DNA of 64,000 nucleotides from Candidatus Poseidoniales archaeon. Its GTDB lineage: Archaea; Thermoplasmatota; Poseidoniia; Poseidoniales; Thalassarchaeaceae. Where the stretch lies: NCBI GenBank assembly GCA_012964335.1, contig DTUF01000043.1, forward strand, positions 27,282 to 91,281. Reading direction: 5' to 3'. The number at the start of each line of letters is the position of its first letter. Within the stretch, counting starts at the first letter, position 1. A model generated the notes under the pieces. It searched no databases. It was not told where the DNA came from and worked only from the letters and a program-made list of their open reading frames with translations. This document shows positions 9,602 through 16,964 of the stretch, piece after piece. A program made the translations under genes and the position numbers.

Positions 9602-10612
9602 ATGGACATTACGATGCTTGAAGCAAATGCAAATAAATTGGTCACTCCGGGGCGAGGGATACTAGCTGCAGATGAAAGTACGGGGACAATGAGTAGCCGA
9701 CTTCAAGGAGTTGGGGTTGAGCCAACTGAAGAGGCACGTCGGTCTTACCGAGCAAACTTGTTCGCGGCACCAGGTTGCGAATCAGCAGTAAGTGGTGTAA
9801 TCCTCTATGATGAGACCATCAGACAGATGATGGATGATGGGATATCAATACCTGATTATTTGTTAGCGAAAGACATTCTTCCCGGAATCAAAGTAGACAC
9901 AGGCGCTTATCTTTTGGCAAATCACAGTGGTGAAAAAATCACAGAAGGCTTAGATGGATTACGATCTCGATGTATGGAATATTTCAACATGGGTGCACGA
10001 TTTGCAAAATGGCGTGCCGTCATCACGATTGGCGATGGAATCCCTTCCCAAGCTTGCATCAGCGCAAATGCACATGCATTAGCTCGCTATTCAGCAATAT
10101 GTCAAGAGCAAGGATTAGTGCCAATTATTGAGCCAGAAGTTTTGATGGAAGGGGGTCATGATGCCGCTCGTTGTTATTCTGTTACTGCAGAAATACTCGC
10201 TGCAACCTTTGCGGCTTGTAAAGATCAGGGGGTACACATTCCTGGGGCCCTTTTGAAACCAAACATGATAATCGCTGGAAATGATTGTTCTGAGCAAATC
10301 TCTAGAGAAGAAGTAGCTCAGTTAACTCTCAAGTGCCTAAGGGAGAATGTTCCTCAAAACCTACCCGGCATAGTGTTCTTGTCTGGTGGACAATCTGATG
10401 AAGACGCAACCGCTCATCTCAATTTGATGAATTCAATGGAAGAAAACCCACCGTGGCAACTTTCGTACTCGTATGGTAGGGCTCTACAAGCAGCAGCACT
10501 ACAATCTTGGGCTACTGGGACTCCACAAGATAGCCAAAATGCATTTTCACACCGTGCCAAGATGAATAGCCTTGCACGTTCAGGTGATTGGGACATTACA
10601 CTTGAAAATTGA
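9602..10612 (+). CDS. Fructose-bisphosphate aldolase, class I (Schiff-base type)
   Basis: About 336 residues, the length of classical class I aldolases. It has LVTPGRGILAADEST near the N-terminus, VILYDETIRQM, the GVHIPGALLKPNMI segment with the Schiff-base lysine, and GIVFLSGGQSDEDATAHLN near the C-terminus. It cleaves fructose-1,6-bisphosphate to DHAP and glyceraldehyde-3-phosphate, or runs in reverse. The family is typical of eukaryotes and some bacteria; many archaea use an unrelated DhnA-type aldolase or the bifunctional aldolase/phosphatase. Start is ATG 9602; GTG 9593 is also in frame. It probably works with GlpX in gluconeogenesis, and lateral acquisition is likely. Confidence 0.93.
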   Translation: MDITMLEANANKLVTPGRGILAADESTGTMSSRLQGVGVEPTEEARRSYRANLFAAPGCESAVSGVILYDETIRQMMDDGISIPDYLLAKDILPGIKVDTGAYLLANHSGEKITEGLDGLRSRCMEYFNMGARFAKWRAVITIGDGIPSQACISANAHALARYSAICQEQGLVPIIEPEVLMEGGHDAARCYSVTAEILAATFAACKDQGVHIPGALLKPNMIIAGNDCSEQISREEVAQLTLKCLRENVPQNLPGIVFLSGGQSDEDATAHLNLMNSMEENPPWQLSYSYGRALQAAALQSWATGTPQDSQNAFSHRAKMNSLARSGDWDITLEN

Positions 10613-10708
10613 GAACCAAAAAGTACCTACAAAGTACTTCTCGGCAACTAGTACACGATGGAAGGTGAACCATTCGCGATTGAAGAACTTGATTTGCAAT
10701 CAGTTACT

Positions 10709-11011
10709 TCAGAACCCAGGCCCGTCACGGTCAAGAAGAAATGGCTGACCTGGTCTCCATTCTGGATGCTTGTCTTTTACCCAGTCGACAATTGCCCACT
10801 CACAGATATCATACCCTCCGGAGAGAATCCCACTTCTCTTGATGTATCCGACCTTCACTATGTCTTTATCCTTAGAGAGAACATTGCCAAGTTGTTGGCT
10901 TGTTGTCCCGTGTCTCATTGTGGTGTTGATGTGCTCAAGAATTTCCGCGGTATTACGTGGTCTCTCAGCAAGGAATGCCTTGATCTTCTGTCTGATTCTA
11001 ACTGTTTTCAT
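10709..11011 (-). CDS. Small winged-helix-like protein of unknown function
   Basis: 100 residues beginning MKTVRIRQKIKAFLAERP. The sequence NTAEILEHINTTMRHGTTSQQLGNVLSKDKDIVKVGYIKRSG reads as helix-turn-helix plus wing: the TSQQLGNVLS segment fits a recognition helix and the following hydrophobic/basic part a beta wing. A strong Shine-Dalgarno-like GGAGG lies about 16 bases before the ATG. The opposite strand is also open here, but its translation shows no family character. Probably a small DNA-binding regulator; the target is unknown. Confidence 0.6.
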   Translation of the reverse strand: MKTVRIRQKIKAFLAERPRNTAEILEHINTTMRHGTTSQQLGNVLSKDKDIVKVGYIKRSGILSGGYDICEWAIVDWVKDKHPEWRPGQPFLLDRDGPGF

Positions 11012-11302
11012 TTTTCTTCACCTTTTCCTCCAAGTCATCTAACGGTTACCCACGGGGGCTCTTTACACCGTCTGACCTGAGGGAGTGCTGTCGCTGATAT
11101 AACCATTCCCACAGATGACGCATTGTTGTTACAGATAGTGACGTATTTATTGCATGGTTGGATAATAAAATAATCGGTGAGTTAGTAAAACCGTACTTTC
11201 TCCAGTGGAAATATGTAACAAACGGTAAGTAATGAAATAATTGAAGTACTATCAACAACTCCCTAATACCAAGCGCCCTGTTGAGGTGTCGGAGAGGTAG
11301 GC
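11012..11302. other. Non-coding gap with an origin-recognition-like element
   Basis: No gene is seen in these 291 bases. CTCCAGTGGAAA at 11200-11211 matches the core of the archaeal origin recognition box (TTCCAGTGGAAA-like). An AT-rich stretch lies just before it (about 11135-11185). TTGTTACA (11126-11133) and its reverse complement TGTAACAA (11214-11221) flank the area. Only one such box was found, so this is a candidate Orc1 site and not a demonstrated origin. Confidence 0.3.
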
Positions 11303-13948
11303 ATGGTCAAGAGTGGAAATCCTGTGACTTTTTCACGAATCCGAGGTAGTTACAGACGGAGGTTATTGGACCATCTTTCTGATGGCCCCTCAACTGTCAC
11401 CGGTTCAAGTAAAGCAGTCGCGTTACGATTACCCCATGCTTCTGCAGAATTGAAGAGAATGAGGGCAGAGGGCCTTATTCAGTCAGATTCTGGGCCAGGA
11501 CAAAGAGGTGCGAAACAGCATCTCACTGCGGCTGGCTGGCAGGTTTTTCTTGGTGATGAATTGGCTAGATTGGCTGAAAGCAGTATTGATTCAATTCCCG
11601 AACATGCGATTGGAAAATTACTTGCCAAAGATGGCCCTCAACTTCTACTTGCTTACACAAAACCTCTCACTAGCCCCCTCATTCCATTACCGTGGAGTGG
11701 AGATTTCAGTCATTCAGAACAAACTGTAATCTCTAGTGGAATTAAGGGGGTGAAGGCAGAATATGTTTGGGCAGTTGCGCGCGAGGCAGAAGTAAGATGG
11801 TACGACTTAGAATCTCTTGAGCAGGTTCCTGCACCTTCTGATGACCAATCAACAACATCATTGTCTGATTGGGTAGAACCTGCACCTGTAATAGGATTAG
11901 TACGTGCTAGATTACTAGACCCACGCCAATCGCTGAAGTTAGCAATTGGAAGTTGGTTTGGTGAACCAGGGATAGAGGGCTGGCCAGACCTCCCAATGCC
12001 GATGGGTGAATCAGAATCTTGGACCCTTGGAACAGCCCATGAATCAATTTCCCCACTTCAGTCCCAATGTCCCATTTGTGCGATATTACCTGATAGGCTT
12101 TCAACAACGACTCTCCTTTCAGCTGCCTCAAATGGTGCCCTTGTAATTGCAGAAGCATCACTTTTAGGACGTCAAGGGGATGCCGTACCACTTTCAATTC
12201 TTGATTCATGGATTAATCGCGCCCACCCACGCCTTACAGAAACAGAACGCCGACACCGATTACAAGGATTGATTCAAGCAATTCGCAAAGGTCGCCGCAA
12301 ACGAAGTGGTAACATTCGAGTTGAAGAATCAACTTGGAGACGTTTTCAATCAGATTGGTCGAAACATCAATGGAGTGAAAAAAGTGAGGTAGAGAATATT
12401 ATCATTGATGTTCAAGGGCTATCATCAACGGCTTGGCTTTCTCTGATAGATTGGTCTTTAGCACGCCAAGAAACAACTCCTGTAGTTTTACAATACCCTC
12501 CTGGCCACCATGATCCAGGGCAACTACATTCAGTTTTCCAAGACTCGAGAACTAGACTCGCAATTCTCTCTCAAGAACCTGAAGAGCCACTCGCCTACCC
12601 CACCCTTAGGCCAGATCCAATTCGCCCACTATCTTGGTACCTCTTGAAATTGGCTGGAGATGTTGAGTTACCGTGCAAGGTAACCCATCGCCCACCACCT
12701 AGTTTCACATCTCCGCCACCACTTTGGGTGCCACCAAATTCTGCTTCAACTCTAGAGGAGGTCGTTGCTGCGGCGCGACTCGCAGCAGGTGATTCGGCAC
12801 CTCCTGATGCATCTGAAGATTCATCCGAAGAGATGAGATTGTTTGCCGCATCACTTCGATATCCAGAAGGCGATGCTGATTGGGCTGATAGAATTGAATC
12901 AGTTGACCCATTAGCGGCATGGATAGCTTGTCCAGATGATAATCGCTGGCCGCTGTGGCGTCGTCAAGGTAATCGGTTGGGCGCTGATTGGATTTCGCTT
13001 CTACCTGTAGAACAAGTGCCGATAGAATTTCTAGCGGAAGTTGCAGGAACTGCCCCGAATGATTGGCAGGAATTAGCTCACAATCATCTTGTACAACGAA
13101 TCCGAGATGAGGATGACTTAGCGTTGAGATTGAGAACTCTAATTGATTCACATCATTTCAATGATGTTGCATCGTCATGGCTAACCTCCACGCTACTTTC
13201 TCAGGTTGCATGGCTACCACCTGAACTTGCTTCTGATTTGGCTCGTTGGGCTCCAAATAGTATTTCTAAATCATTACCATCAAATATAATTCCAGCTTTA
13301 ACCGGATTGACTTGGCTATCTTCTCAAGGAGAATTAGATGATAACTGGGTAAGGGACATTGAGGCGTCTCAAAGGTCATCACCCATAATTAATGGCTGGA
13401 TATCACTGCTCTCAACAGTGAGAGATGATAGAACCCCATCGGTTGAAGAAATTAGAGAAATCACATCTCTACCCATTGAATGGTGGGCCCCTTTTTCACC
13501 ACTATTGTTCAATACCATTACTGAAGGAGTAGACGGGCGAGAGATGCTTTTGGGAGAGAGTATTCCATGGGCGTCGGCCCTATTTCGTCAGATTGGTGAG
13601 ATACATACAATCCCAGGGATAGGGGAGAGAGAACACCCCGGTTGTCCTACTGACCTTGTCTCTCGTTTGGAGAGGATTCTGCAGGGTGTTGAAATTGATG
13701 TGGAGTTGCAAGGCTTTGCTGAGTTGACAGATGTACTGAATACGTTGAAGTCAATTCTTGTCGGCACTAAACCAGTTGTAGGACAAATCCATCCGATGAT
13801 TGGATGGTTGTTGCAACCTCGTGAGAGATGGCCAGCCTTCAGTGCAACTGAAATTGTCAACGGTGACCCCGAAGTGGCAGCTCGATTAGCCGCTGGTATA
13901 AGTGGATACCATGATGGCCTTAGAGAGTCTACTCAGCGGCGATTATGA
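11303..13948 (+). CDS. Large protein with N-terminal winged helix, function unknown
   Basis: 881 residues from ATG 11303, preceded by GGAGAGGT. Residues about 10-90 look like a winged helix-turn-helix: RRRLLDHLSDGPSTVTGSSKAVALRLPHASAELKRMRAEGLIQSDSGPGQRGAKQHLTAAG, written here as it reads across the helix-helix-wing, with the YRLT-like wing replaced by KQHLTAAG. The remaining roughly 790 residues are soluble, rich in Trp, Pro and Ser, and have one CPIC pair near residue 258. I see no nucleotide-binding or catalytic motif and do not recognise the family. The domain order suggests a regulator or DNA-associated scaffold. It sits immediately upstream of the RNA gene on the same strand; that RNA has its own TATA box. 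Confidence 0.7.
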   Translation: MVKSGNPVTFSRIRGSYRRRLLDHLSDGPSTVTGSSKAVALRLPHASAELKRMRAEGLIQSDSGPGQRGAKQHLTAAGWQVFLGDELARLAESSIDSIPEHAIGKLLAKDGPQLLLAYTKPLTSPLIPLPWSGDFSHSEQTVISSGIKGVKAEYVWAVAREAEVRWYDLESLEQVPAPSDDQSTTSLSDWVEPAPVIGLVRARLLDPRQSLKLAIGSWFGEPGIEGWPDLPMPMGESESWTLGTAHESISPLQSQCPICAILPDRLSTTTLLSAASNGALVIAEASLLGRQGDAVPLSILDSWINRAHPRLTETERRHRLQGLIQAIRKGRRKRSGNIRVEESTWRRFQSDWSKHQWSEKSEVENIIIDVQGLSSTAWLSLIDWSLARQETTPVVLQYPPGHHDPGQLHSVFQDSRTRLAILSQEPEEPLAYPTLRPDPIRPLSWYLLKLAGDVELPCKVTHRPPPSFTSPPPLWVPPNSASTLEEVVAAARLAAGDSAPPDASEDSSEEMRLFAASLRYPEGDADWADRIESVDPLAAWIACPDDNRWPLWRRQGNRLGADWISLLPVEQVPIEFLAEVAGTAPNDWQELAHNHLVQRIRDEDDLALRLRTLIDSHHFNDVASSWLTSTLLSQVAWLPPELASDLARWAPNSISKSLPSNIIPALTGLTWLSSQGELDDNWVRDIEASQRSSPIINGWISLLSTVRDDRTPSVEEIREITSLPIEWWAPFSPLLFNTITEGVDGREMLLGESIPWASALFRQIGEIHTIPGIGEREHPGCPTDLVSRLERILQGVEIDVELQGFAELTDVLNTLKSILVGTKPVVGQIHPMIGWLLQPRERWPAFSATEIVNGDPEVAARLAAGISGYHDGLRESTQRRL

Positions 13949-13960
13949 ACCATATTCACC

Positions 13961-13968
13961 TATAAGAG
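13961..13968 (+). promoter_or_regulatory. TATA box of the structured RNA gene
   Basis: TATAAGAG lies 13 bases after the stop of the upstream gene and about 30 bases before the first base-paired part of the RNA. This is the expected archaeal TATA-to-start distance and puts transcription start near 13988-13993. It gives the RNA its own promoter on the plus strand. Confidence 0.5.
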
Positions 13969-13989
13969 GATTCAAAAGGGGTGGTTTTA

Positions 13990-14274
13990 CCCAAAAGTTT
14001 GCCCCGGCTGCAACACCACACGGACCTTGGCCTTCGCCGGCGAGGGATGAACTGTGGTACCAAGTGCGGGGTATCGCCGCCTTCGAAGGCCGTGGTGACC
14101 CTTCGGGGAATGAACCTCGGTGCAAAATGGCGGCAGGGCGAGAAGGTCTCCATACGACTGCTGTGCGCGGAATGACTATCGGAACCACCCACTCGTCCGA
14201 CAGACGCCCCGGGGTGGGTCAGAACCTCCGAGCCAAAAGCGATGAGGCGGTTCGTTACTCCTCGGGGCACACTT
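13990..14274 (+). ncRNA. Four-hairpin H/ACA-like guide RNA with four kink-turns
   Basis: GC-rich, non-coding and highly self-complementary. Hand folding gives four units, each with lower stem, open pocket, upper stem, kink-turn and small loop. Unit 1: lower 14000-14006/14067-14073, upper ACCACA/TGTGGT. Unit 2: lower GCCGCC/GGCGGC (14076-14081/14129-14134), pockets of 7 and 7, upper 14089-14096/14114-14121. Unit 3: lower GGGCGAG/CTCGTCC (14136-14142/14192-14198). Unit 4: lower 14206-14214/14260-14268 (9 bp), pockets of 8 and 7, upper 14223-14229/14246-14252. Each upper stem ends in tandem GA/GA with a three-base bulge (GAU or AAU). Unit 2 is textbook: GGU-GA-CCC, a UUCG loop, then GGG-AAU-GA-ACC. 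ACA follows unit 3 (14200-14202) and unit 4 (14269-14271), about 16 bases below the upper stem, as in archaeal H/ACA RNAs. T-rich sequence follows. The 5' end can alternatively pair with the 3' end (13993-14006/14263-14276). Confidence 0.72.
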
Positions 14275-14329
14275 TTGTTTTTCCATCCATCCGTAGGATT
14301 GATTGAGGTTCAACCTCTCAGATGTTTTA

Positions 14330-15346
14330 ATGGGCCGGCACTCACTGTGTTTACTAGGTGGTACATTTGACCGCCTTCATGCTGGGCATCATCATCTGAT
14401 TTCTACTTGTTTGGAGCAATCTGATGAGGTTCAGATATGGTTGACAAGCGATACTATGGCTCAATCAAAAACTCCCATCGTTTTGGATTGGGAAACCCGA
14501 AAACAAGAAATTTTGGTTTGGGCTGATTCTGAAGATGCTTGTGACCGGTTATCTATTCATCTTTTAGAGAACGAAGTTGGGCCTGCCCCAACTAGTTTAG
14601 AGGCAGATTCGATTGGATGCACCCCTGAAACTAGGTCTGCATGTGAAGATATCAATAGTTCAAGAAAAATAGAAGCCTTGCCTCCATTGAGTATTATTAT
14701 GGCAGAACATGTTCTAGGGACTGCTGGTGAAATCATTTCTTCAAGTAGAATAAGAGATGGTGAAATTGACCGTCAAGGTCAGCCTTGGCTAGGAGAGGCT
14801 GAAATGTATCTTGATCAGCGAATGCCAGAAATTCTAGATGACGAACTAAAGCAACCTTTTGGAACCCTTCATGAAGGACCCGAGTCAAGGCCAGAAATAG
14901 CGATGGGTAGAGCCCTAGCCTCGATTTCAGAGTCATCACCAAAACTGATTGCAGTCGGAGATGTTACAGTCCAAACATTAGTTGACATGGGTGAAATTCC
15001 CGACATTTCTTTTATCGACGGAATGACGAAGCGTGAGGTTTGGGCTGAAGCGGAAAACCTTGATAGAGAATTATTTCCCCATCTATCAACCTGCACTAAT
15101 CCCCCGGGACTTATCACTGCGGACTTGAAACTAGCTACAAAGGTAGCACTCTTGAATAGCCGGCCTACTCTTATTGTGGTTAAAGGAGAAGAGGATTTAG
15201 CACCCATCATTATCCACTTACTCGCACCAATAGGTTGTGCTGTACTTTATGGTCAACCAGGGAAGGGGGTTGTTGTTAGGATTACCAGCCAAGAAACAAA
15301 AGAAAATTGCCGTAGACTTCTTGATGTATTCACTAAGGAGCTGTGA
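14330..15346 (+). CDS. Bifunctional CoA enzyme: phosphopantetheine adenylyltransferase fused to GTP-dependent dephospho-CoA kinase
   Basis: The N-terminal half is an archaeal CoaD-type nucleotidyltransferase, with LLGGTFDRLHAGHHHLI (the HxGH motif of the HIGH superfamily) and SSSRIRDGEID. The C-terminal half (from about residue 190) matches DUF359, with KLIAVGDVTVQTLVDMGEIPD, ISFIDGMTKREVW and LIVVKGEEDLAPI. DUF359 is established as the GTP-dependent dephospho-CoA kinase of archaea. The fusion would therefore carry out the last two steps of coenzyme A synthesis in one chain. ATG 14330 (MGRHSLCLLGG) is preferred; the frame also opens at TTG 14303. The stop overlaps the next start by four bases. 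CoA supply suits the acyl-CoA and phosphopantetheine enzymes elsewhere in the window. Confidence 0.87.
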   Translation: MGRHSLCLLGGTFDRLHAGHHHLISTCLEQSDEVQIWLTSDTMAQSKTPIVLDWETRKQEILVWADSEDACDRLSIHLLENEVGPAPTSLEADSIGCTPETRSACEDINSSRKIEALPPLSIIMAEHVLGTAGEIISSSRIRDGEIDRQGQPWLGEAEMYLDQRMPEILDDELKQPFGTLHEGPESRPEIAMGRALASISESSPKLIAVGDVTVQTLVDMGEIPDISFIDGMTKREVWAEAENLDRELFPHLSTCTNPPGLITADLKLATKVALLNSRPTLIVVKGEEDLAPIIIHLLAPIGCAVLYGQPGKGVVVRITSQETKENCRRLLDVFTKEL

Positions 15347-16278
15347 GGGTGGCATCTCCGCTAATTAGCATCACGGTTTGCGTCCGCAACGGGGCCCATT
15401 GGATTGATGATTGCATGACTGCATTGTGTGCTCAAACATATCGGCCGTTGGAAATTATCGCTGTTGATGACGGTTCAAGAGATGGAAGCAGTGAGTTGCT
15501 TCAACAATGGGAAACCTCGGAAGGTGACTCTTCTGCAGAGATTCCTATTCAAATTCTTTCACAAGAACCATTGGGTCTGTCGGCAGGTAGGAACAAAGCA
15601 CTCAATATTTCAAAGGGGGAATGGGTAGCGATAACTGACATTGATTGCCGTCCAAGGCCAGATTGGATTGAGAGGATGTTTGCGTCGAGTGAAGGAAAAG
15701 ATGCTGTCACGGGTAAAGTTATCTTTGACGAAGGCCGAACTTCAGTAAGCAGATTGCGTTCTCGTACTATTGCTTGGAAATACTCGGCACGTTCTTCTGA
15801 CGTTACATTGGCCAATGGACCATGTTCAATGTTCAAGAGAGTGAATCTCATTTCACGAGGCGGTTTTGACCCATCTTGGTATCATGCAGAGGATATGGAG
15901 GTCTCTATGAAATTAATCCAAGCCGGTGGGCACATTCGCTATGAGCCTGAAGCTGTGGTGGACCATGTAGCAGAGAATTCACTCAAGATATTTCTTCAAA
16001 AGCGTCGTAGAGATGCAAGAGCACACACCCGAATAATGAGAAAATACCGTGGGGTAAAACTTGATTTCTCTAAAGATGGAATGCTTATTGCATTCCTTTT
16101 AATTCCATATATCGCATTATCAGCCGTGATGGTAAATTTTCTTGACCCGGTTATCACGGGTGCAGTAATCGTAGTATCAACTATTATTATCCGAAACTAT
16201 CTGTTATGGAGTGCTGCTCTTTGGCTGGGAACATTTGAAGGATGCATAGACGCATTACTAGGAAGGAACGGTCATTAA
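15343..16278 (+). CDS. Glycosyltransferase family 2, membrane-anchored
   Basis: 311 residues from a GTG that overlaps the previous stop (GTGA). The GT-A fold is clear: ISITVCVRNGAHWIDDCM, then PLEIIAVDDGSRDGS (nucleotide-sugar binding), VAITDIDCRPRPDWIERM (DxD-like), and GGFDPSWYHAEDMEVSMKLIQAG (acceptor/catalytic ED). Two or three hydrophobic segments close the C-terminus (MLIAFLLIPYIALSAVMVNF, VITGAVIVVSTIIIR). It probably transfers a sugar to a lipid carrier or surface glycan at the inner face of the membrane. Substrate unknown. Confidence 0.88.
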   Translation: MRVASPLISITVCVRNGAHWIDDCMTALCAQTYRPLEIIAVDDGSRDGSSELLQQWETSEGDSSAEIPIQILSQEPLGLSAGRNKALNISKGEWVAITDIDCRPRPDWIERMFASSEGKDAVTGKVIFDEGRTSVSRLRSRTIAWKYSARSSDVTLANGPCSMFKRVNLISRGGFDPSWYHAEDMEVSMKLIQAGGHIRYEPEAVVDHVAENSLKIFLQKRRRDARAHTRIMRKYRGVKLDFSKDGMLIAFLLIPYIALSAVMVNFLDPVITGAVIVVSTIIIRNYLLWSAALWLGTFEGCIDALLGRNGH

Positions 16279-16308
16279 CTGCGGTTAGCAGAATAAGGTG
16301 TTAACCGT

Positions 16309-16899
16309 TCAGAGTTCTGATAGTGAACTATCACTATCATCAACTAATGCCAAGAAGCGCAAACCAAAGCCAAATGCAATCAGGGGTGCAGTCACTGCGT
16401 AAACTCCGATGTCAGTCCACGCCCAGTGGACGATTGACCAATAGGTGTAGAATCCGATACCAAGTAGTAGGCACCAAGCAGCTGCAGTCATCGTCATACC
16501 ACCCTCTTCTCGTCCAGAAACTAGGCTTGTCCAAATTGGGTGGAAGAAAATTCCTTTTATCCAATCTTGAAAACCCCCCTCAACTTTTTGGTGAATTCCC
16601 CAAGCGCCCCAAGCTATCCCGGTAACAGCCATAGCCAAGAATACGGTGTCAGACCAAGGCCGATAGACCATCTCTGAGTAAGGCTCATCCCAAAGGTAAC
16701 CCATTGTGAGGTAGCCGGCCCATACAACTTTTCGCTCACCAGCAACAACCGCGCCAAACACCACGTTGACGATTCCAAGCACTAGGCCCCATACTCCAAG
16801 TCCAAACACTAGAGATGAAAAGGCCTTCCCAGGTGACTTAATCCAATCTACAATCATGCTGACAGACTCGTTTCCGCTGTCTCCACTTTCGTCGCTCAT
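16309..16899 (-). CDS. Four-helix membrane protein of unknown function
   Basis: About 196 residues from ATG 16899 (MSDESGDSGNES); the frame extends to 16932. An acidic soluble N-terminus and an amphipathic DWIKSPGKAFSSL precede four likely membrane helices: VFGLGVWGLVLGIVNVVFG, VFLAMAVTGIAWGAWGIH, AAAWCLLLGIGFYTYWSIVH and VTAPLIAFGFGLRFLAL. No recognisable family. It lies tail-to-tail with the glycosyltransferase and head-near-tail with orc1. Confidence 0.65.
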   Translation of the reverse strand: MSDESGDSGNESVSMIVDWIKSPGKAFSSLVFGLGVWGLVLGIVNVVFGAVVAGERKVVWAGYLTMGYLWDEPYSEMVYRPWSDTVFLAMAVTGIAWGAWGIHQKVEGGFQDWIKGIFFHPIWTSLVSGREEGGMTMTAAAWCLLLGIGFYTYWSIVHWAWTDIGVYAVTAPLIAFGFGLRFLALVDDSDSSLSEL

Positions 16900-16964
16900 C
16901 AAGGCGCCCGACCGGCGACCCTCTCTTAACAATTCTTAGCGTAGAATATGTGAACTATTGTTGC

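Noticed and set aside
10658..11080. 140-codon plus-strand frame opposite the small winged-helix gene
   Set aside because: The minus-strand protein reads as a helix-turn-helix with a ribosome site; the plus-strand translation has no coherent character.
13990..14274. RNase P RNA or SRP RNA as the identity of the structured RNA
   Set aside because: I considered RNase P because of size and a few similar words. The GAGGAAAGUC-like and ACAGAA..GGCUUA regions are absent. SRP helix 8 (CCGGAAGG...AGCA) is also absent. The four pocket-plus-kink-turn units fit H/ACA better.
13902..14306. Open frames on both strands across the GC-rich block
   Set aside because: Their translations have no family character, the strands conflict, and the block is explained by extensive base pairing as an RNA.
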